Below, in pieces: positions 25,421 through 33,032 of a stretch of 36,059 nucleotides of DNA (the stretch's first letter is position 1; the number at the start of each line of letters is the position of its first letter). Origin of the DNA: an uncultured Campylobacter sp. (GTDB lineage Bacteria; Campylobacterota; Campylobacteria; Campylobacterales; Campylobacteraceae); the NCBI RefSeq assembly GCF_937981295.1, contig NZ_CALJPC010000046.1, forward strand, positions 1 through 36,059, in the 5' to 3' direction. Under the pieces are notes generated by a model. The model was not told the DNA's origin. It worked only from the letters and a program-made list of their open reading frames with translations, and did no database searches. A program made the position numbers and the translations under genes.

Positions 25421-26578
25421 TCAAATTTCGCTCGCTTTTTTTAGCTTTTCGATGCCGAATTTTTCCCAAATCCTGCTTAAAGATCGATCTAAGCTCTGCT
25501 GCTTTTTATCGATCTCGCCAAAAAGTAGCGAGCCGCCCGATCTGCCGCCGAAATTTGAAAGATTTAGCACTACGTGGATTATCTGCGCGCCTTTTTTCAC
25601 GTCGCAGAGCTCAAACAGCTCAAGCGCGGTCTCGCTCAGCAAGCTTAAACTAAACGCCCTATCCTGGCTGATCTGGTGCGAAAACTCCTCACGCGATTTG
25701 TAGCGGATCTTTAGATCATACGTCGCGGGCTTTAGGCCTCTTGCGAGCACTTCGCCCGCCAAATGGCGCGCCAAAATTAAAATTTTACGCCGCAGCTCGT
25801 CCCGATCGGCGCACGGCGCGAAGCTGCGCCCAAAGCCGATACTCTTGCGCTCGCGCTTTGAGACGACCTCGCCCTCATCCTCGCCGCTAAGGGCTGCGAA
25901 AATTTTCCTGCCGTTTGCGCCCATCTTTTCAAAAATTTCTCTGTGCCCTAGCGCGTCGCCGAAGCTTACGATGCCGTATTTGCCGAGCGTTTTTTGCGCC
26001 GCTTTGCCGATGCCGGGGAATTTCGCTACCGGCACGGCGGATAGCTCGCGCGCGATTTGCGATTTTAAAATTTGCCGCACGCCGAAGGGCTTGGCAAGGC
26101 TCGTAGCGAGCTTTGCAATCAGTTTTGCTTCGCTAAGACCGACGCTGCACGGAAGGCTAAAGCGGCGCATAATCTCGCTTTGCAAAAACGCAGCAAAGCC
26201 CAGCGCGTCCGCGTCGTATGCCGTGCCGCGTAAATTTAGAAAAAACTCGTCGATGCTAAATTTTTCGATCTCGGGCGTAAAGTTTAGTAAAAACTCATAA
26301 ATTTCGCGTGAAATTTTTCGGTATTCGCCATGTCTGGCGCGCACCAAAATGAGCTTTGGGCACAAAGCAAGCGCCTGTTTTACGGGCTGAGCCGAGTGCA
26401 CGCCGTCCGCTCTGGCCTCATAGCTCGCGCTTAAAATCACGCTGCCAAGCTCGCTCTTGCCGCCGAAAATCTCCTCGTCGCCGCCTCCGACGACTGCGAT
26501 CTTTTTGCCCGCAAGCGCGGGATCGGCGAGCCTCGCAACCGAGACAAAGAAGCTATCCAAATCGATGTGAGCTATCAA
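25421..26578 (-). CDS. dinB: Y-family DNA polymerase (DinB/Pol IV-like)
   Basis: Error-prone translesion polymerase; 385 residues. Palm metal ligands are D6 and D8 in HIDLDSFFVS, with steric-gate position F11, and the SIDEFF motif (D and E). Finger region ASYEARADGV, helix-hairpin-helix region VPVAKFPGIGKAAQKTLGKYG, then a little-finger domain. The residue after FFVSV is Ala instead of the usual Glu. No clear clamp-binding motif ends the protein. The start is TTG, overlapping the ribBA stop (TTGA), so it is translationally coupled and probably made at low level; an ATG start is unavailable without losing D6/D8. Its position in a riboflavin operon is unusual. Confidence 0.88.
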   Translation of the reverse strand: MIAHIDLDSFFVSVARLADPALAGKKIAVVGGGDEEIFGGKSELGSVILSASYEARADGVHSAQPVKQALALCPKLILVRARHGEYRKISREIYEFLLNFTPEIEKFSIDEFFLNLRGTAYDADALGFAAFLQSEIMRRFSLPCSVGLSEAKLIAKLATSLAKPFGVRQILKSQIARELSAVPVAKFPGIGKAAQKTLGKYGIVSFGDALGHREIFEKMGANGRKIFAALSGEDEGEVVSKRERKSIGFGRSFAPCADRDELRRKILILARHLAGEVLARGLKPATYDLKIRYKSREEFSHQISQDRAFSLSLLSETALELFELCDVKKGAQIIHVVLNLSNFGGRSGGSLLFGEIDKKQQSLDRSLSRIWEKFGIEKLKKASEI

Positions 26579-27576
26579 ACTATGTCGATCCCAAAACCGC
26601 TAAGCCCGGCGTAGTCTTTCGGCTCGCTCTTGCTTAAAATTTTGATTTTTCTAACGCCCAGATGTGCTAAAATTTGCGCTCCGATGCCGAAGCTCTTAAA
26701 ATCGGCGCGATTTTGCGCGGATTTTAGCATCAAAAGCACGCCGCCCTCTTTGCGCAAAATGCCCAGATCGCGCATGAAATCGTTAAATTTCGTATCGCTT
26801 AAAAACTCCAAATCGCTTGAAATTTTATGAAATTTCACGTTCGTCTGCGCGCTCTTTTCGGGCTCGCCGAAAATATATGCGCGGTGCTCGTTGCCCTCGT
26901 GATCGCTCACGTCGTAAAATTTCGCCGCTTCGCCGCACAGCAGAGCGCTTTTTGGCTCGCTAAATTTAACGAGAGTTTCGTGTTTTAGGCGGTACTGCAC
27001 GATCTGCGCGACCGAGATCATATTGATATCGTGCTGCGCGCAGAATTTTTCCAGATCGTCCCTGCGCGCCATATCGCCGTCGTCTTTGACGATCTCGCAG
27101 ATCACGGCGCTTTGCGAAAGCCCAGCCAAGCGGCACAGATCCGTAGAGCCCTCGGTGTGCCCCGTGCGGGCGAGCACGCCGCCGCTTTTGGCGATGAGCG
27201 GGAAGATATGCCCCGGGCGGACGAAATCATCCGCGCGCGCGCCCACGCGCGACATCAGCTCGATCGTCATATTGCGCTCATACGCGCTTACGCCCGTCTT
27301 GGCGTCTTTCGCGTCGATCGTGACGGTAAATGCGGTCTCGTGGCTCGAGGTGTTTTTATCGACCATCAAATTTAGATCTAGCTGCTGCGCAATCTGCGGG
27401 CTAAGCGCTACGCACAACACTCCGCGAGCGTGCGTGATCGCAAAATTTACCTTCTGTGCGCTGCTAAAGGTGCTCGCAAACACCAAATCGCCCTCGTTCT
27501 CGCGATCGACGTCATCGACCATCACAAGCATTTTTCCGTTTTTCAGATCCTCGATCGCTTGCTCTACGCTAACCAT
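26575..27576 (-). CDS. ribB: 3,4-dihydroxy-2-butanone-4-phosphate synthase with degenerate RibA-like C-terminus
   Basis: Riboflavin pathway enzyme that converts ribulose 5-phosphate to the four-carbon unit of the lumazine ring. Residues 1-205 are a complete RibB domain: DDVDRENEGDL (acidic and arginine site), HARGVLCVAL, RPGHIFPL and GHTEGSTDLCRLAG. The last ~130 residues align in position with GTP cyclohydrolase II, but lack the zinc cysteines and the GTP-binding arginine motif, so only RibB activity is expected; RibBA proteins of this kind are known in Helicobacter and Campylobacter. The frame has two adjacent ATGs; the second (27576) has AGGAG at five bases, the first only at two, so I use the second. 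Its stop overlaps dinB. Confidence 0.92.
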   Translation of the reverse strand: MVSVEQAIEDLKNGKMLVMVDDVDRENEGDLVFASTFSSAQKVNFAITHARGVLCVALSPQIAQQLDLNLMVDKNTSSHETAFTVTIDAKDAKTGVSAYERNMTIELMSRVGARADDFVRPGHIFPLIAKSGGVLARTGHTEGSTDLCRLAGLSQSAVICEIVKDDGDMARRDDLEKFCAQHDINMISVAQIVQYRLKHETLVKFSEPKSALLCGEAAKFYDVSDHEGNEHRAYIFGEPEKSAQTNVKFHKISSDLEFLSDTKFNDFMRDLGILRKEGGVLLMLKSAQNRADFKSFGIGAQILAHLGVRKIKILSKSEPKDYAGLSGFGIDIV

Positions 27577-27592
27577 CATCTCTCCTTTAAAT

Positions 27593-28651
27593 TTACGATA
27601 TTATCTTGCCGTTTCTATCAACGATAGTTTCGCGACCGTCTAAATTGATCTTGACGTAGTCGTCGCTTAAAACTTTCACGAGTTCTATCTCGTCATAAAA
27701 AACCGGCTTTAAAATTTCATTATCCTCATCATCTAGCAGCCCCCATTTGCCGTCTTTTTTGACCTTAACATATCCTTTGCAATATATAATTTGATCATAT
27801 ATGCCAAATAGAGTATCCATTAAATGAGATTTCACATTATCATAAATACAAGGAATAACTTCTTTGCCAGTTTTATCTATAAAGCCCCATTTGCTGTCTT
27901 TTTTGACTGGAGCCAAACCTCCACTAAAATGCCGGACTTCATCATAAACAAAAGGGATTACCTCTTTACCGGTTTTATCTATGAAGCCATATTTGTTATA
28001 TTTTTTAACCATAGTTAAGCCTTCATAAAATATTATTCGCCTATCGAAATACCAATCATCATAAACAAAAGGGGTGACCTCTTTGGCAGTTTTATCTATA
28101 AAGCCACATTTACCATCTTTTTCGGCTACAGCTAAGCCTTCGCTAAAACACCAAGCTAGATCATAAACAAAGCAGATGGCCTCTTTGCCGGTTTTATCTA
28201 TAAAACCCCATTTGCCATCTTTTTTGGCCGCAGCTAAGCCTTCGCTAAAATATAAAGCATAATCATAAATATAAGGAATAACTTCTTTACCTGTTTTATC
28301 TATGAAGCCATATTTATCATCTTTTTTGGCCGCAGCTAAGCCTTCGCTAAAATATAAAGCATCATCATAAATACAAGGAATGACTTCTTTACCGATTTTA
28401 TCTATGAGACCATATTTGTCATCTTTTTCGATCATAACTACGCCTTCATAAAAGTTACTGGCATAATCATAAATAAAAGGAATAATCTCTTTACCAGTTT
28501 TGTCTATAAAGCCCCATTTATCATCTTTTTTGACTGCAACTAAGCCTTCGCGAAAGCTTGAAATATCATCATAAATACAAGGAATAATCTCTTTTTCAGC
28601 TTGATCTATAAAGCCCCATTTTCCATCTTTTTCTACTCCAAATACAATCAT
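27593..28651 (-). CDS. WG-repeat protein
   Basis: 352 residues made of nine WG repeats and a partial tenth, each about 33-38 residues, of the form KKDGKWGFIDKTGKEVIPFIYD followed by an aromatic-rich spacer (YFSEGLAA). No signal peptide or membrane helix, so it is probably cytoplasmic. WG repeats are thought to form a beta-propeller-like binding surface; the ligand is unknown. The DNA is markedly AT-rich compared with both neighbours, and adjacent repeats are nearly identical in DNA, so copy number may vary by recombination. GGAGG precedes the ATG. It fits tightly between the HIT gene (14-bp gap) and ribBA (16-bp gap), as if inserted into an existing operon. Confidence 0.88.
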   Translation of the reverse strand: MIVFGVEKDGKWGFIDQAEKEIIPCIYDDISSFREGLVAVKKDDKWGFIDKTGKEIIPFIYDYASNFYEGVVMIEKDDKYGLIDKIGKEVIPCIYDDALYFSEGLAAAKKDDKYGFIDKTGKEVIPYIYDYALYFSEGLAAAKKDGKWGFIDKTGKEAICFVYDLAWCFSEGLAVAEKDGKCGFIDKTAKEVTPFVYDDWYFDRRIIFYEGLTMVKKYNKYGFIDKTGKEVIPFVYDEVRHFSGGLAPVKKDSKWGFIDKTGKEVIPCIYDNVKSHLMDTLFGIYDQIIYCKGYVKVKKDGKWGLLDDEDNEILKPVFYDEIELVKVLSDDYVKINLDGRETIVDRNGKIIS

Positions 28652-28665
28652 CTCAATCCTCCGTT

Positions 28666-29154
28666 TTAAATTTTGATTTCTGCGTAAGCCGCCTTTAGCT
28701 TCTCAAAAAGCGGGGCGAACGAAACGCCGTTTACGCGGACGTTTGCGATCGTCGTGATGAAATTCGTATCGCGCTGCCACCGCGGCACGAGATGATAGTG
28801 CACGTGCTCGGCTATGCCCGCACCCGCGGCGGCGCCGAGGTTCATGCCGATATTTACGCCGTTTGCGCCCAGAGTGCGCTTTAAGATCCCCACTCCGGCG
28901 CGCACGTAGCGGCTCATCTCCGCCCACGCATCGTCGCTAAGGCACTCGATATTATCCGCGTGCTCGTAGGGTATGACCATAAACGCGCCCGGGCTATAGG
29001 GGTAGAGGTTCATCACCCCGAAGCAGTGCTGCGCGCGAAAAAGCACGCCGTTGCGATCGTCGAACGCCGCATCCGCCGCCGCGTCGCAGAAGGGACAGCC
29101 GCTTCTTTTTTCGGTAAAATACTCGCTTCGCCAAGGGGCGCAAAGATAATCCAT
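28666..29154 (-). CDS. HIT-family nucleotide-binding hydrolase
   Basis: 162-residue cytoplasmic protein of the histidine-triad superfamily, which hydrolyses nucleotide phosphoramidates or dinucleoside polyphosphates. The triad is H117-V-H119-Y-H121 in EHVHYHLVPRW; a CPFC pair (C20, C23) near the start fits the zinc-containing branch. The frame is open from 29178, but the inner ATG (29154) sits six bases after AAGGA and begins MDYLCAPWRSEYF, the usual start of campylobacter homologues. Likely homologue of C. jejuni Cj0499, which lies next to trpC; here about 900 bp of non-coding DNA separate it from trpC. Confidence 0.9.
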   Translation of the reverse strand: MDYLCAPWRSEYFTEKRSGCPFCDAAADAAFDDRNGVLFRAQHCFGVMNLYPYSPGAFMVIPYEHADNIECLSDDAWAEMSRYVRAGVGILKRTLGANGVNIGMNLGAAAGAGIAEHVHYHLVPRWQRDTNFITTIANVRVNGVSFAPLFEKLKAAYAEIKI

Positions 29155-30046
29155 CTCTTTTCCTTTCCGAAATTCCAAAATTCTATGGAATTTTAAAATT
29201 TGCGTTTCGCAAAATTCTATGAAATTTGGAATTTAAAACTTCTAAATTTCATAAAATTTTAAATTTACGCGTCTTGCGCTTACTCGCACCGCGCGGAATT
29301 ATGCACGCGGCGGGGCTCGAGCCGCTTTGCAATCCTAGGCCGCGCGAGGCACTTGCTCTGCGCGATATACGTTTTGCGGATCAAAGCCCGCGGCGGGCGT
29401 TAGTGCACATTTGGCGGACACTCATCGCGCGGTAAACATAGCATCTAAGTCCGCACCGTAGCCGTTTGCGCGGCGCATTATAACAAATCTTAGGCGCACT
29501 CACAGGCACGGTACGCGGTGCCAAACCTGCGCTGCAATCACCATCGCAACACGCGGTAGAATTTAACGCGGCGCAGTCACGGCACAGCTGTAATACAGCC
29601 GAAGTTTAATCGCGGCGTATCGCAGTCGAGGCGGCTTAGATCGCGAGCTACGATTAAATTTACGGCGCCGTATATAATCGCCAAGACCGGGCTTGCGTAA
29701 GCGTACGACATGCAGGGCATTACGGCAAACACGCAATCCCAAGCAGTCAAATTCCGCAAGCGCAACCTCGGTCTGCCGAAGCTATGCAAAGCGCAAATTT
29801 AAACCTCGCTCCGTAGCCGCTCGCACGGCGCGCAATAACAAACTCACGATGCCAAAGCGCAACATGGAGGCTTACGCAGCGTGTGATATTAGATCGCGTC
29901 GCAACCGCTAAATTTAAAGAACTGTTAAATTTTAAAGTCCGCCGAATTTTACGAATTTTAAAATTTACTGCCTTAAAATTTCGCTCCGTTCGCTAAATTT
30001 AACCGCTCGCTTCGGGTTTAAGCTTGCGCGATCAAACGAGCCAAAT
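29155..30046. other. Gene-free region with diverged internal repeats
   Basis: About 890 bp between the HIT gene and trpC, with no supportable gene. AAATTT motifs cluster at the two ends; the middle is GC-rich (gcggcgcag, gcacggtacg). Two related segments, near 29448-29490 and 29808-29850, share the pattern ccgtagccg, gcgcggcgc or gcacggcgcgc, then ataacaaa. Short open frames look like chance. The middle may be an old, decayed gene or intergenic repeat family. Confidence 0.5.
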
Positions 30047-30847
30047 TTAAATTTTGCCGCCCGCGCCGAGCTTTATCTCGCGCAGTGCCGCGCCGACGTC
30101 ATTTTGGCGCATAAAATGCTCGCCGATCAAAAACGCATCGACGCCCGCCTCGTGCAAACTTAAAAGCTGCTCGTGCGAGTGCAAGCCGCTTTCGGCGACG
30201 ATGATCTTGCCGTTTGGAATCAGCGGGATTAGCCGCTCGCTCAGGCTCGTATCGACCTCGAAAGTCTCTAAATTTCGATGGTTGATGCCGATAATATCAG
30301 CCCCTGCGAAGACCGCCTTTTTCAGATCGTCCTTATCGTGGATCTCGCACAGCGCCTCAAGCCCCAGCCTGCGGGCAAACTCAAGCAGCTCTCTTAGCTG
30401 TTTGCCTTCCAGAGCTTTGGCGATCAGCAGGATAAAATCCGCGCCGTAAACCAGCGCCTCGAGGATCTGATAGCGATCGACGATGAAATCCTTGCGCAAA
30501 ATGGGCGTGCGAGTGTAGCGGCGGATCTGCGGAATGAACTCCAAATCGCCTCTGAAATAATGTGGCTCAGTAAGCACCGAAAAGGCGCTCGCACCTGAAT
30601 TTTCATACTCCACGGCAAGGCTTAGCGGCTCAAAATCCTCGCGGATGATCCCCTTGCTCGGGCTTGCCTTTTTGATCTCGGCGATGATGCGAAGCGGGTC
30701 CTTCTCGTCGCTTCTAAGCGCGCTTATGACGTCACGCGGCTCATAGGGATTGGCGCTTAGCGAGCGGCCGAGCAGATCCTCGGGCAGCTTTTCTTTGCGA
30801 AGCGCGAGATCCTCGCGAGTGCGTTTTAAAATTTCGTCTAAAATCAT
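30047..30847 (-). CDS. trpC: Indole-3-glycerol-phosphate synthase
   Basis: Closes the indole ring in tryptophan synthesis, from CdRP to indole-3-glycerol phosphate. 266 residues, a single (beta/alpha)8 barrel not fused to TrpF. Active-site residues: E57 and K59 in IIAEIKKASPSKG, K119 in PILRKDFIVD, then GINHRNL, VAESGL and the phosphate loop FLIGEHFM. The ATG is two bases after the stop of the TPR gene, so it is the last gene of the overlapping string that starts at 35210. It is separate from any other trp gene in the window. Confidence 0.95.
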   Translation of the reverse strand: MILDEILKRTREDLALRKEKLPEDLLGRSLSANPYEPRDVISALRSDEKDPLRIIAEIKKASPSKGIIREDFEPLSLAVEYENSGASAFSVLTEPHYFRGDLEFIPQIRRYTRTPILRKDFIVDRYQILEALVYGADFILLIAKALEGKQLRELLEFARRLGLEALCEIHDKDDLKKAVFAGADIIGINHRNLETFEVDTSLSERLIPLIPNGKIIVAESGLHSHEQLLSLHEAGVDAFLIGEHFMRQNDVGAALREIKLGAGGKI

Positions 30848-30849
30848 CG

Positions 30850-32694
30850 CTACTGCTTTGGTGTCTGGATTTTAGAGCCGGTGGGCTCTTTCGACGTAGA
30901 ATTTTGCTCTGGCATAAAATCCTGCCTCGATACGGAATTTTGTCTTGACGAGGCAGAATTCTGCGCGACGGAATTTATGGGCGTCGCTAAATTTTCAGAC
31001 GCCGCAGAATTTGGTGTCTGGTTTTGAACCATGGAATTTGCAGACCCAGCAGAATTTTGCGAAGCGGAGTCTTTTGGCGTTAAATCACGCGTTGCAGCGG
31101 AGCTTGGACGCGCGGAATCTAACGCAGAGCTTTCGGGCGCCGTAGATTTTATGGAATCAGGCGCAGGAGTTTTTATTGCCGGGCTTTGCGGCGCCTGATC
31201 TTTCGGCGCGGAGCCTTTTATCGTAGCGGGGTTTTGCGATATAGAATTCTGCGGCGCTACGCCTGTGCCTGCGGCGCACGCATCGATCGCCTCTAAATGC
31301 TCTTTGCCTTCGGGGGAATTAAAAAATTCTGCGTCTTTGATCTTAGCCATTTCATTTTTAGCCTTGTCGCACTCGCCAAGCTTGTAGTATCCCCAGGCAA
31401 GCGAGTCCAGATAATACGGCGAGTCGGGGTCTTTTTGTAGAGCGCGGCGGACGAGCTCGATGCCCTTGCGAACGTCCAAATCGTGATCTATTAGGATGTA
31501 GCCGTAGTAGTTTAGATGCACGGGGTCTTTAAGCTGCGGCGCGATATTTTCAAATTTTGCCACTACGCTAGACAGGGTTTTAGCGTCCACGCTTTTGCCC
31601 GCACTTTCATATTCGTAGATCGCCTCGATCGCCAAAAAGTCGTAATTTTTGGTCTTCATAAACTCATCGCGCGCCATTTTAATCGCGGTTTTATAGTCTT
31701 TTTTATGCGCGTAGGCATCGATTAGAAGCTCGCGCTTGTAGTCGTATTTCTTCAAAAGCTCGATTATTTTATCAAAGTCATTTGAGTAGTAATAAATCGC
31801 TATCATATCGTCTAAAAATTTATTATCCCCTTTGGCTTCATACAGCGCTTCATCGATCTTAGCGACATCCAAATAGCGCTTATTCGCGCGATACACATCA
31901 GCTAGCAGCTCGCACGCCATACCCTGGGCGCAGCCGTAGATGCGCCTGTGCGTCTCGATGATGCGGATCGCTCCGTCCGAATCATCGAGTTTATTTAGCA
32001 GCACGTCGCATAATCTGATGAGATTTTCGTCGGTTTTGTCTAGCTCATAGGCTTTTTCGAAATAGGTTTTGGCTAAAGTAAAATTCTCCATCGCATAATA
32101 TGTCGCCGCTAAGATCGCGTAACTACGCGAAACCGGATCTACGGTGACCAGCTTAAGAGCAGCGGTATTGGCATTTAGATTATCTTTAATGCCTAAGTAG
32201 TAGCCGATTTTTACTCGCAGATACTCGGAGTCTGAGTTTAGGCTTTTTTCGCCGAGCTTTAAATAGCGCGCCGTATTTTTACGATCTTTGATCGCAAAAG
32301 CAGTCTTTAGCGCTTCTAGCAGATAAACGGACGAGCCCGTTTTATTGTATGCCTTTTCGTATAAAAACATCGATGCGACGGGATCTTTATGCAGTAGCTC
32401 CAAAGCTGTAAGCAAATCGAAATTTAGCTCGGCGTCTTCTTGCGCTCGCATCGCGTGGTTTAGCTTTTCTTTGGTTATACTTTTAGCGCTTACGCCGCGA
32501 TTTATCAAGCTCTTTTTAATTGCATCTTTTGCACTGTTTTTTGTGCCAATGCTGGAATTCCGATCAGACGCCTTTTTATCCGTAACGGACTGCTTCGCCG
32601 CTGCAGCATTCGTCCCACTTTCCGCACTTAGATACTGCGGCGCTAAAATCATCGCCGCGATTAAAATTCCGCTTAAAACCTTACCCCGATACAT
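30850..32694 (-). CDS. Exported TPR-repeat protein with low-complexity C-terminal tail
   Basis: 614 residues. A signal peptide (GKVLSGILIAAMILAPQYLSA) is followed by a Lys/Ser linker, then TPR-like helical repeats from about residue 85 to 475; clearest are YAILAATYYAMENFTLAKTYFEKAYELDKTDENL and YLDSLAWGYYKLGECDKAKNEMAKI. Residues 479-614 form a Pro/Gln/Asn/Ser tail encoded by RAATTY-rich DNA. Likely equivalent to C. jejuni Cj0497 (upstream of trpC and the HIT gene, from memory), a periplasmic or outer-membrane TPR protein; there is no lipobox here. GGAGG precedes the ATG, which overlaps the YkgJ-type gene by 22 bases. Probably a scaffold for protein interactions in the periplasm. Confidence 0.82.
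   Translation of the reverse strand: MYRGKVLSGILIAAMILAPQYLSAESGTNAAAAKQSVTDKKASDRNSSIGTKNSAKDAIKKSLINRGVSAKSITKEKLNHAMRAQEDAELNFDLLTALELLHKDPVASMFLYEKAYNKTGSSVYLLEALKTAFAIKDRKNTARYLKLGEKSLNSDSEYLRVKIGYYLGIKDNLNANTAALKLVTVDPVSRSYAILAATYYAMENFTLAKTYFEKAYELDKTDENLIRLCDVLLNKLDDSDGAIRIIETHRRIYGCAQGMACELLADVYRANKRYLDVAKIDEALYEAKGDNKFLDDMIAIYYYSNDFDKIIELLKKYDYKRELLIDAYAHKKDYKTAIKMARDEFMKTKNYDFLAIEAIYEYESAGKSVDAKTLSSVVAKFENIAPQLKDPVHLNYYGYILIDHDLDVRKGIELVRRALQKDPDSPYYLDSLAWGYYKLGECDKAKNEMAKIKDAEFFNSPEGKEHLEAIDACAAGTGVAPQNSISQNPATIKGSAPKDQAPQSPAIKTPAPDSIKSTAPESSALDSARPSSAATRDLTPKDSASQNSAGSANSMVQNQTPNSAASENLATPINSVAQNSASSRQNSVSRQDFMPEQNSTSKEPTGSKIQTPKQ
30853..31260 (-). repeat. RAATTY-rich coding tail of the TPR gene
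   Basis: About 400 bp coding for the disordered tail. Hexamers GAATTT, GAATTC and AAATTT recur at spacings of 15, 18 and 21 bases (for example 30935, 30956, 30971, 30989, 31007), mostly read as QN-S, EN-L or QN-S units, the same phase as in trmA. Confidence 0.75.
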
Positions 32695-33032
32695 TCTTCC
32701 TCCAATTCTTTAGTATGCGTTTTAAAATATTCCCAAAACGGGAAGCTGCGGCACTGCTTCGGACGCAGCTCGTAAATCCCGCAGTTGCGCTGCGCTTCGT
32801 CAAAAAACACGCACGCTAAACCGCCTTCAAAGGGCTTTTCTTTTACGCTAAATCTAGCGCCTATCTTGTCCAAATACGTCCTTTTAAGCTCCGCGGGCGA
32901 AATTTCAAATTTTACCGCAAGTGCCGCGATCTCATTCTCATCTATCCAGATGTAGCCGCTCTCTCCCGTGCAGCACTTACCGCCGCAGCGCTCGCACGCG
33001 CTCGCATCGAAGCTGAAGCCGAACTCACTCAT
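32673..33032 (-). CDS. YkgJ-type zinc/iron-chelating cysteine-cluster protein
   Basis: 119-residue cytoplasmic protein of the YkgJ family. Metal-binding cysteines: C13, C16, C20 and C21 (CERCGGKCC) at the start, C74, C84 and C94 in GLACVFF, NCGIYELRPKQCRSFPFW, which is the family signature. Function is not established; members are thought to hold zinc or an Fe-S cluster. It overlaps the preceding methyltransferase gene by eight bases and the following TPR gene by 22, so all are co-translated. Confidence 0.88.
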   Translation of the reverse strand: MSEFGFSFDASACERCGGKCCTGESGYIWIDENEIAALAVKFEISPAELKRTYLDKIGARFSVKEKPFEGGLACVFFDEAQRNCGIYELRPKQCRSFPFWEYFKTHTKELEEECIGVRF

